Assembly: GCA_024280035.1 (NCBI GenBank)
Contig: JAJRQV010000009.1
Location: forward strand, 1 to 64,000
Length of the DNA stretch: 64,000 nt
Direction of reading: 5' to 3'
Source of the DNA: Campylobacterales bacterium
GTDB taxonomy: Bacteria; Campylobacterota; Campylobacteria; Campylobacterales; Sulfurimonadaceae
Every line of letters starts with the position of its first letter. Within the stretch, counting starts at the first letter, position 1. A program made the translations under genes and the position numbers. Under the pieces are notes generated by a model. That model did not search any database and was not told where the DNA came from. It saw nothing but the letters and a program-made list of their open reading frames with translations. Of this stretch, positions 56,928 to 64,000 are shown one piece after another.

Positions 56928-58031
56928 TTAATCTATAAGTTGGTACTGCTCACGTAAAATTTCTATAACTTCTGCTTTTGGATTGTCTGAAAGTACTATC
57001 TTTTCACCTGTAATTTTTTCTGCTATATCAATATATGTTTTTGAAACATTCATTAAGACCTCTGTAGATAGAGCATTATCACGTGCCAATGCTTCACGTT
57101 CATCCATACGTGACTTATTTAATAAAATATCAGGATCAGGAAAATGCTTTAATAATAACTGACGAAATCCCTCTTTAGACTTTTCTACTACCTTGCCCTT
57201 TCTATATTCTTCACCATCCCAAATACGTGAAGAATCTGGTGTTCCCACTTCATCCATATAAATGAGTTTATCATTACCTTGATTGTCTTTAACATAACCA
57301 AATTCAAATTTTGTATCCACAAAAATCTGATCAATGTTGGCAAGTTCTTTGGAAATCATATCAAAACCTTCTGTTAAAAGTTTTTCATAAAGTGTTATAT
57401 CATCAAGAGACTTAAAATTAAAAGCCTCATAATTATCTTCAATATTTTTACGCGTGATATTAACATCATCAACTTCAGGAACACCCGGAATACCTTTTAA
57501 GATTCCTTTCGTTGAAGGAGTTTGTAGTAATTCTGGCAGTTTAGAATCTTTACTAAGACCTTCTGCAATTTTAATCCCACAAAACTCACGTTCGCCTTTT
57601 TCATAAGCACGCCACATTGAACCCGTAATATACTGACGACAAATTGCCTCAATCATTACAGGCTTAGCTTTTTGTACTATCCAAACAAAAGGATGGGGGA
57701 TATCAAGGATATGACTATCCGCAAGACCATTTTGCTTAAATAACTTAAACCAATGATTTGAGATAGCATTTAAAGAAGCACCCTTACCCGGTACACCTTC
57801 CATTCCCCCTTTTCCCTTCCAGATACAATCAAAAGCAGACATACGGTCACTTATGACCATTATTGCTAAAGGAGTATCAAGAGGAACATCATAAGCCTTC
57901 TCTTTAATAAGACGTCTACTATCACTGTCTGTTAACCAATAGACCGAACGTACCTTACCACTATGTACGGGAGCATCCGTACGAATAGGGAGATCATTAT
58001 TTACTGCTAATACCTTGTCCGCTAAGTTCAT
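56928..58031 (-). CDS. purC: SAICAR synthetase, long gammaproteobacterial type
   Basis: PurC catalyses the aspartate-ligation step of purine synthesis. ATG 58031, behind AAAGGTG, gives 367 residues, the length of the long PurC of Vibrio and Shewanella, versus about 240 in the short form. The sequence follows that form closely as I recall it: [58 protein letters not shown] and [19 protein letters not shown]. Ancestral Campylobacterota have a short purC between ctpA and purS, absent here. I infer replacement by gene transfer from a gammaproteobacterium. Confidence 0.93.
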   Translation of the reverse strand: MNLADKVLAVNNDLPIRTDAPVHSGKVRSVYWLTDSDSRRLIKEKAYDVPLDTPLAIMVISDRMSAFDCIWKGKGGMEGVPGKGASLNAISNHWFKLFKQNGLADSHILDIPHPFVWIVQKAKPVMIEAICRQYITGSMWRAYEKGEREFCGIKIAEGLSKDSKLPELLQTPSTKGILKGIPGVPEVDDVNITRKNIEDNYEAFNFKSLDDITLYEKLLTEGFDMISKELANIDQIFVDTKFEFGYVKDNQGNDKLIYMDEVGTPDSSRIWDGEEYRKGKVVEKSKEGFRQLLLKHFPDPDILLNKSRMDEREALARDNALSTEVLMNVSKTYIDIAEKITGEKIVLSDNPKAEVIEILREQYQLID

Positions 58032-58123
58032 TATTTTCACCTTTATAGTCACTATTATTACTCAAATAGTTTAAAAATTTATTTTACCAAAACATAGTTT
58101 TACCTGAGCTTCTATAAGAAAGC

Positions 58124-58663
58124 TTAGCACATAAACTCTCGAATTTTTTCAAGGTACTCATTCAAATTCTCAAATCGATGATTACCCTCTTCTTGAATAA
58201 TTACTTCATATTTTTTATAAACAGCCTCTGCCTTAGTATAATCCAAGACTTCATCACCTTTTTGAAGTAAAACAAGTACAGGAGACTTAATACTATTATC
58301 AGCAATAGCATAAGACATAAGTTTCACAAGATGTTCTTTTTTCCATTCAAATTTTTCTCCTGTACAAAAATATTCATTTTCGCCTACATAAAAGGCTAAG
58401 GTAATAAAAGGCTGACTAGAGGGGTTTAATAAAACTGTTTTAATTTGAAACTTCTTTGCTAAATAAGCTGCATAAAAACCACCTAAAGAAGAACCAATAA
58501 TTAAGTCTATTTCATTGTCTACAATTAACTTTTGTAAAAAAGAGATAGCTTCATCAGGATCAAGAGGAACATCAGGTGCAAGTACCTCAGCAAAATGTTG
58601 TTTTAGCAGTTTTGTTTTATTGGAATTTCCACACGAGGCAAAGCCGTGAATGTAGAGTATCAT
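58124..58663 (-). CDS. YqiA/YcfP-type alpha/beta-hydrolase esterase
   Basis: A 179-residue small hydrolase. It begins [17 protein letters not shown], has the nucleophile elbow GSSLGGFYA and a C-terminal EGNHRFENL with the catalytic His; KGDEVLDY holds the likely Asp. This matches the UPF0227/YqiA esterase group. It overlaps the ABC ATPase gene by ATGA. Confidence 0.85.
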   Translation of the reverse strand: MILYIHGFASCGNSNKTKLLKQHFAEVLAPDVPLDPDEAISFLQKLIVDNEIDLIIGSSLGGFYAAYLAKKFQIKTVLLNPSSQPFITLAFYVGENEYFCTGEKFEWKKEHLVKLMSYAIADNSIKSPVLVLLQKGDEVLDYTKAEAVYKKYEVIIQEEGNHRFENLNEYLEKIREFMC

Positions 58664-59229
58664 CTTAGTTCAATGATCTCATCAGAACACCATTTTGCTA
58701 GATCAAGTTCATGCGTAATTAATAACATTGCTGTGTGATCTAAATGTTTAAGTAGTAACTGCATCACATCAAGCTGAATAACATTATCTAAAGCAGAGGT
58801 TGGCTCATCTAATAAAAGGAGCTCAGGCTTCATTAAAAGCGCTCTGACAATAGAGGCACGTTGAAGTTGACCTCCTGAAAGTTCAAAAGGTTTTTTATCT
58901 AATAAATCTTTTTCTAAATTCATCTCTTTTAAAAAAAGATCTATTTCATCTAAGGATGCCACATCAGCAATTTGATTGATAATTGAGTAGGAGTTATGAA
59001 AAGAGCTATAAGGATCTTGAAAAACCTGAGAAATACGACCTGCTTTAATGCTTCCAGAAAGAGGGCTTAAGTTACCTACAATCAATTCTAAAAGTGTACT
59101 TTTCCCCGAACCACTTGCCCCAATAACTGTCTTAATCTCACCCTGTTTTAGGCTAAGTGAAAAGTTTTTATAAAGTAAAGTATCAGGCGTATACCCAAAA
59201 TCAAGATTTGAAATTTCTAATCGGTTCAA
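58660..59229 (-). CDS. Orphan ABC transporter ATPase
   Basis: A 189-residue ABC ATPase with Walker [12 protein letters not shown]-loop [11 protein letters not shown], signature [10 protein letters not shown], Walker [13 protein letters not shown] and His switch ITHELDL. It is similar to the peptide/nickel importer group but shorter, without the C-terminal oligopeptide extension. No permease or binding protein is next to it; its neighbours are an esterase and proA, both overlapping it. It may serve a permease elsewhere. Confidence 0.88.
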   Translation of the reverse strand: MNRLEISNLDFGYTPDTLLYKNFSLSLKQGEIKTVIGASGSGKSTLLELIVGNLSPLSGSIKAGRISQVFQDPYSSFHNSYSIINQIADVASLDEIDLFLKEMNLEKDLLDKKPFELSGGQLQRASIVRALLMKPELLLLDEPTSALDNVIQLDVMQLLLKHLDHTAMLLITHELDLAKWCSDEIIELR

Positions 59230-60461
59230 GAACGCACTTGCCCTGAACCATACAATTTAAATTTGTAGGTAGTGAGTCCTTCAATACCCATTGGTCCACG
59301 TACATGAAGTTTATTGGTTGAAATTCCAACTTCTGCACCAAAACCAAAGGCACCACCATCAGTAAAACGGGTTGAAGCATTCAGATAAACAGCTGCCGCA
59401 TCAACAGAATTTAAAAACTTCTCTGCATTCGCATAATTATCTGTTACAATCGCTTCTGAATGGCCTGAACCATACTTAATAATATGCTCTACCGCTTCAT
59501 CAACCCCCTTAACAATACGAATATTTAAAATATTATCTAAATACTCTGTATGAAATTCAGCCTCCCCTGCATGCTCAATAGAAATAATTTTTTGTGTCTT
59601 ATCACAACCTTTAAGCAGAGTTCCTTTTGCATCAAAAGCCATTTTTAATGAGGGGAGTAAATCATGTGCAATTTTTTCATCAACTAAAAGTGTTTCCATT
59701 GCATTACATACACCAGGTCTATCTGTTTTAGCATTAATAGCAATTTCAATCGCCATATCAAATTCTGCATCCGCATCAATATAGGTATGACACTGCCCTT
59801 TATCATGTTTAACCACAGGCACAGAAGCATTATCACATACATAATGAATCAATCCTTCACCCCCACGAGGAACAATTAAGTCAACATACTTGTCCATCTT
59901 AATAAGTTTTGCTACACCTTCTCGAGAAGAGTCAGGCAGAAGTGAAATTAAAGAAGAGGGTAGCTCGTTTTCAATCAGTACATCTTTTAAAACACTGGCA
60001 ATGGCTTTATTAGAATTTTCCGCCTCTTTACCACCTTTTAATATACAGATATTTGAGCTTTTAAAACATAAGGCAGCCGTATCAGAAGTCACATTCGGAC
60101 GTGATTCATAAATAATTCCAATCACACCAATAGGTACCGTAACTTTTTCAACCTTAATTCCATTATCTAAAACCCAACCATCAAGAACGCGACCAACAGG
60201 CTCTTTGAGGGCAGAAATCTCTCTTATACTTCTTGCCATATCTTTAATTCGTTTCTCATCCAATAAAAGTCTATCTTTAAGTGCTGGTGTTAAGTTATTT
60301 TTATCTGCATCTTCCATGTCAAGGGCATTTGCTTTAATAATTGTTTTTGTATTTATCTCTAAGGCATCTGCCATCTCATGTAAAATACGATTTTTATCTG
60401 CTCCACCTAATTCGGTAAAAACACGACTTGAAGCCTTTGCTTCAGCTAAAAATTTTTCCAT
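59226..60461 (-). CDS. proA: Gamma-glutamyl phosphate reductase
   Basis: ProA, 411 residues, reduces glutamyl phosphate to glutamate semialdehyde in proline synthesis. It has the catalytic Cys in [26 protein letters not shown] near the middle, and ends with [20 protein letters not shown] and [16 protein letters not shown]. No proB is near. The start overlaps nothing; the 3' end overlaps the ABC ATPase gene by ATGA. Confidence 0.95.
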   Translation of the reverse strand: MEKFLAEAKASSRVFTELGGADKNRILHEMADALEINTKTIIKANALDMEDADKNNLTPALKDRLLLDEKRIKDMARSIREISALKEPVGRVLDGWVLDNGIKVEKVTVPIGVIGIIYESRPNVTSDTAALCFKSSNICILKGGKEAENSNKAIASVLKDVLIENELPSSLISLLPDSSREGVAKLIKMDKYVDLIVPRGGEGLIHYVCDNASVPVVKHDKGQCHTYIDADAEFDMAIEIAINAKTDRPGVCNAMETLLVDEKIAHDLLPSLKMAFDAKGTLLKGCDKTQKIISIEHAGEAEFHTEYLDNILNIRIVKGVDEAVEHIIKYGSGHSEAIVTDNYANAEKFLNSVDAAAVYLNASTRFTDGGAFGFGAEVGISTNKLHVRGPMGIEGLTTYKFKLYGSGQVRS

Positions 60462-60556
60462 AATAATCTCTTTTGAGTATCTTTAATTGTATTAGGGTAA
60501 TTATAACATAAGGTTTAGAGGAAAGTAGGAGATAAATTAGAGGGGTAAACCTCTTT

Positions 60557-61183
60557 TTATCGGCTTACAATACTTTGAAGAATAGAAATAGTACTTAACT
60601 CTTCAGCATCTTGTGCTTCTTCAAGGGCTGTATGACCATAAGCATTTCTGGCATGCGTGTCTGCTCCTTTTTCAACTAAAAGCTTAACTGCTTTTGCATT
60701 TCCGATATAAGCAGCGATATGCAGTGGCGTTGAAAAGTCATTTGTACGTGCATTAATTTTTGCACCATTAGCAAGAAGCATTTTTATTGTTTCTATATCA
60801 CCACCTTCTGCTGCTCTATGCAAAGGGCTAACTCCACTATTTCCTTGTGCATTAATATCTGCATTCGCACGTAAAAGGTATGAAACTGATTTCCTATCTC
60901 CATAAAATGCTGCAATATGAAGTGCTGTACGACCGTTCTTCATTTTAGAATTAACATTTGCACCCATTTCAATAAGCATCTTTACAATATTAGAGTTTTC
61001 ATGATAGGCGGCAATTTGCAGTGGTGTTTGTTTGTATTTAAGATTTTTTTCATTAATACTATTTCCTTTTGCAATCAGTTGTTTCACCTTTTTGATATCC
61101 CCTTTTTCAGCGGCATCATGTAAAGGAGAAGCAAAAACAGTTAAAGGAAGCAAAGCAAGTGCTAAGGTGTTAATTAGTTTCAT
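60557..61183 (-). CDS. Exported ankyrin-repeat protein
   Basis: A 208-residue protein with a signal peptide (LALALLPLTVFA) and about five 33-residue ankyrin repeats: SPLHDAAEKGDIKKVKQLI, TPLQIAAYHENSNIVKML, TALHIAAFYGDRKSVSYLL, SPLHRAAEGGDIETIKMLL and TPLHIAAYIGNAKAVKLLV. The repeats fill the mature chain with no other domain. Similar small periplasmic ankyrin proteins in Pseudomonas and Campylobacter (AnkB near KatA) support catalase; no catalase gene is in this window, so a link is speculative. Confidence 0.85.
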   Translation of the reverse strand: MKLINTLALALLPLTVFASPLHDAAEKGDIKKVKQLIAKGNSINEKNLKYKQTPLQIAAYHENSNIVKMLIEMGANVNSKMKNGRTALHIAAFYGDRKSVSYLLRANADINAQGNSGVSPLHRAAEGGDIETIKMLLANGAKINARTNDFSTPLHIAAYIGNAKAVKLLVEKGADTHARNAYGHTALEEAQDAEELSTISILQSIVSR

Positions 61184-61310
61184 AGAGTATAGACCTTGTA
61201 TAAATTTGACTTATACTAGCATAAAAAAGAAAACTGTCAAGTTCTAAATAATTAATTTCGTTAATTTTTAATTGAAGTGTGTAAATTATAGGATAATGTA
61301 GAAGTAAATC

Positions 61311-61333
61311 AGTTAGTCCACAAAGGACTAACT
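61311..61333 (-). terminator. Terminator of the grpE-dnaK operon
   Basis: AGTTAGTCC (61311-61319) pairs perfectly with GGACTAACT (61325-61333) around ACAAA, 10 bases after the dnaK stop. The U tract is poor on the minus strand. Confidence 0.6.
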
Positions 61334-61342
61334 TAAAAGGTA

Positions 61343-63220
61343 TTACTCGATTTCAGCATCAATAACATCATCATCAGCTTTTTTAGCTTCTTCTGGTGCA
61401 CCTTCACCCTGCTCTTTAGCATAAGCTTTTTCAGCCATTTTATGAGATGCTTCAGTTAAAGTTTTCACTTTTTCTTCAATCTGCTCTTTCGTTGCAGACT
61501 CATCTTTTAGAACTTCTTTAAGTTCAGCAATTGCCGTCTCAATTGCAGTTTTTTCATCTGCTTCAATCTGATCAGCCATTTCAGTTAATGTTTTCTCAGT
61601 CTGAGCCACAAGTGCATCTGCTTGATTACGTAAGTCAACCATCTCTTTACGTTTTTCATCATCTGCTTTGTGTTTTTCAGCATCTTGTACCATTTTTTCA
61701 ATCTCTTCATCACTTAGACCTGAAGAACCAGAGATTTTAATCTCTTGAGACTTACCTGTTGCTTTGTCTGCCGCAGAAACAGTAAGAACACCATTCGCAT
61801 CAATATCAAATGTTACTTCAATTTAAGGCACACCACGTGGAGCAGAAGGAATTCCTGTAAGCTCAAATAGACCTAAAGATTTATTATCTTTAGCGAACTC
61901 ACGCTCACCTTGACCTACAGAGATAGACACAGCAGGTTGGTTATCTTCAGCTGTTGAGAATACTTGAGATTTCTTAACAGGAATCGTAGTACCTTTCTCA
62001 ATTACTTTTGTCATAACACCACCTAAAGTCTCAATTCCTAGTGAAAGTGGCGTAACATCAAGAAGTAAAACATCTTTAACATCTCCACGTAAAACACCAC
62101 CTTGAATAGCAGCACCCGCAGCAACAACTTCATCAGGGTTAACTGACTTGTTAAGCTCTTTTCCACCAAAGTATGCAGAAACCATCTCTTGTGCTTTTGG
62201 AACACGGATAGAACCACCAACCATGATAATTTCTTTAATATCAGAGTTATCTAAGTCCGCATCTTTCATAGCCACTTTAATGTGATCAATTGTTTCATCA
62301 ACTAAATCTTCAATCATACCTTCAAATTTAGCACGAGTCAGCTTAACAACAAGGTGTTGTGGCCCTGCTTCTGTCATCGTAATAAATGGTAAATTAATTT
62401 CAGTCTCTGTTGAGCTTGAAAGTTCTTTTTTCGCATTTTCTGCTGCATCTTTTAGACGTTGTAGTGCCATCTTGTCATTTTTAAGATCAACACCTTGAGC
62501 ACTTTTGAAATCTTCTGCTAAGAAGTCAACAATTTTATTATCAAAATCATCACCACCTAAGAAGGCATTTCCATCTGTTGAAAGTACTTCGAAAGTACCA
62601 TCAGAGATTTCAAGTGTTGTTACATCAAATGTACCCCCACCTAAATCATATACAATAACAGTCTCTTCTTCTTTAGAATCAAGACCATAAGCAAGTGCAG
62701 ATGCTGTTGGCTCATTAATAATACGTAATACATTAAGCCCTGCAATCGTACCTGCTTCTTGAGTTGCCTTACGTTGTGCATCATTAAAATAAGCAGGAAC
62801 AGTAATAACTGCGTCTGTTACACTTGAGCCAATGTAAGCTTCTGCATCTTCTTTAAGTTTAGTCAAAATCTTCGCAGAAATTTCTTGTGGTGTATAAACC
62901 GTACCGGCTACATCAACTGCTGCCATACCATTTTTATCTACGATATTATATGTTACCTTATCGTGTGCCTCTTTTGCCTTATCTTCATTCATCATAAGAC
63001 CCATAATTCTCTTAATTGAAGAGATAGTCTTTTCTGGGTTTGTAATCGCTTGACGTTTGGCTGGATCACCAACAAGAACCTCACCTTTATCTGTAAATGC
63101 AACTACTGAAGGTGTTGTATTTTTACCCTCTTTATTCGGGATGATTTTTGCTTCACCACCTTCATAAACTGCCACACATGAATTTGTTGTTCCTAAATCT
63201 ATTCCAATTACTTTACTCAT
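61343..63220 (-). CDS. dnaK: Hsp70 chaperone DnaK, in-frame TAA at codon 466
   Basis: The start is ATG 63220, giving [20 protein letters not shown]; upstream frame residues are not part of DnaK. ATPase motifs [12 protein letters not shown] and [14 protein letters not shown] are intact. At codon 466 (61825-61823), inside the beta-sheet substrate domain, TAA replaces the Gln of [15 protein letters not shown]; the frame after it continues undamaged ([11 protein letters not shown] to the lid and the tail [10 protein letters not shown]). One C-to-T change explains it. Total 625 residues, normal length. grpE is 207 bases upstream in the same direction. Confidence 0.94.
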
Positions 63221-63427
63221 ATTAATTTCCTTAATTTTATTTGAACCATCTTTTTTATGCTCTAGCATAACTAAGATGATCTAAAATGACACAAAACCAG
63301 AAGAGACAAACACTTTTATCTCATTCTGAAAAGTCATTTTTTTATTTTTAAATTTGTTAAATGTTTTTAAACATCAACATTATAGTTTATTCACTTTTTA
63401 AACTCTGCCCCTTAAGTGGCACAAAAC

Positions 63428-64000
63428 TTAATTTGCAATAACCACCATAGCATCTCTTAACGTACGTCCCTTGTATTTATAACCTTTTTGAAAGGTTGAT
63501 ACAATTTCACCTGTTTCATGATTTTCTGAATCCATCTGCTGAACAGCATTATGAATATTAGGATCAAAAGGTTCTTCTTCACTTACTGGAGTGACTCCAT
63601 GTTTTTCTAAGATACTTAAAAATTGTTTCATTGTCAGCGCAACACCTTCGCTTACTTTTTCAAGTAAAACTTCAGCGTCTGCATCAGCATCTTTTGCTTT
63701 AATTGCACCTTCAAGGGCATCAAGTACAGGAATCAAGTCTTTAGCAAATTTTTCATTTGAATATTCTAAGGCTTGATATTTCTCTTTTTCAAGACGTTTT
63801 TTAATATTTTCAAAATCAGCATGAACTCGGTGGTATCTATCTTCACTCGCAGCCAAAGCCGTTTTTAAGGTATCTACTTCACTCAGCTCTTCCGCAACAT
63901 CTTGTGCCGCTTCTTGCGCTTCAATCTCTTCATTTTCTAAAGAACCATCGCTTTGTAACTGATGTGTACTATTTTCAGAAACTTCTTCAGTCTCAGATTG
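63428..64000 (-). CDS. grpE: GrpE nucleotide exchange factor, 5' end cut by window edge
   Basis: 191 codons are visible, ending at 63428; the start lies beyond 64000. The N-terminal visible part is acidic and coiled (SETEEVSENS, NEEIEAQEAAQDVAEE), then RVHADFENIKKRLEKEK forms the long helix, and the C-terminal beta domain has PFDPNIHNAVQQ and TFQKGYKYKGRTLRDAMVVI. GrpE releases ADP from DnaK. hrcA would be expected upstream, outside the window. Confidence 0.92.
   Translation of the reverse strand, partial: QSETEEVSENSTHQLQSDGSLENEEIEAQEAAQDVAEELSEVDTLKTALAASEDRYHRVHADFENIKKRLEKEKYQALEYSNEKFAKDLIPVLDALEGAIKAKDADADAEVLLEKVSEGVALTMKQFLSILEKHGVTPVSEEEPFDPNIHNAVQQMDSENHETGEIVSTFQKGYKYKGRTLRDAMVVIAN

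Noticed and set aside
1-64000. Reassignment of TAA to Gln or Glu
   Set aside because: Many genes here end in TAA with the next start directly overlapping (hslV, purS, purQ, LemA), so TAA is a working stop; only four genes have an inner TAA.
1-64000. tRNA, rRNA, CRISPR arrays, insertion sequences, prophage
   Set aside because: All gaps were read; none shows cloverleaf ends, regular spacers, terminal inverted repeats with a transposase, or phage genes.

Overview
The window looks like a chromosomal segment of a Campylobacterota bacterium, probably a free-living relative of Sulfurimonas or Sulfurovum. The evidence is the AT-rich sequence, tightly packed overlapping genes and several gene orders known from this phylum: rplI-hslV-hslU-era, a cts-type DNA-uptake locus, the iamB-iamA-MCE-lipoprotein order, and ctpA-purS-purQ-Cj0515-like-plsC-crcB. 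I see no rRNA, tRNA, CRISPR array, insertion sequence or prophage. All gene-free gaps are under 300 bases. || Layout: 1-1343 start of an unknown gene and an MFS transporter; 1489-1863 flaG behind a sigma-28-like promoter; 2015-3249 argG; 3470-18506 one long co-directional run: rplI, hslVU, era, two cell-shape peptidoglycan peptidases (Csd6- and Csd4-like), then a type II secretion/type IV pilus-like machine matching the C. jejuni cts competence locus; 18518-31810 uvrD-type helicase, fliW, valS, a SulP transporter, an EAL protein, a transglutaminase-like protein, flgH, yqeY-like, a lipoprotein, trpC; 31927-35063 TPR lipoprotein, YkgJ-like protein, methyltransferase, kdsB; 35076-40855 an anaerobic ribonucleotide reductase cluster with a two-component system; 41030-49477 flavoprotein, acylphosphatase, Mla-like lipid transport operon, LemA/DUF3137/YtfJ/EI24 group, thioredoxin-like protein; 49505-64000 clpB, ctpA, purSQ, plsC, crcB, a gammaproteobacterial-type purC, esterase, orphan ABC ATPase, proA, ankyrin protein, dnaK and part of grpE. 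|| The most interesting unit is 35076-40855. A sensor kinase whose N-terminus is a diiron ODP-type (FprA-like) domain and an OmpR-type regulator lie directly upstream of nrdD. The 260-base gap before nrdD holds five same-strand TGTCA words, four of them in two tandem pairs with 10-base period, which are candidate regulator sites. The glycyl-radical loop of the reductase (RVMGY) is not in the NrdD chain but in a separate 55-residue ORF with its own ribosome binding site, between nrdD and nrdG. This reads as an oxygen- or NO-sensing control module tied to a split class III ribonucleotide reductase. || Seven genes are interrupted: argG, valS and mlaE each by one missing base; nrdD, clpB, dnaK and a small unknown gene each by one in-frame TAA. 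Because valS is essential and all flanking sequence is intact, I read most of these as consensus errors, but they cluster at TTAA words and deserve checking.
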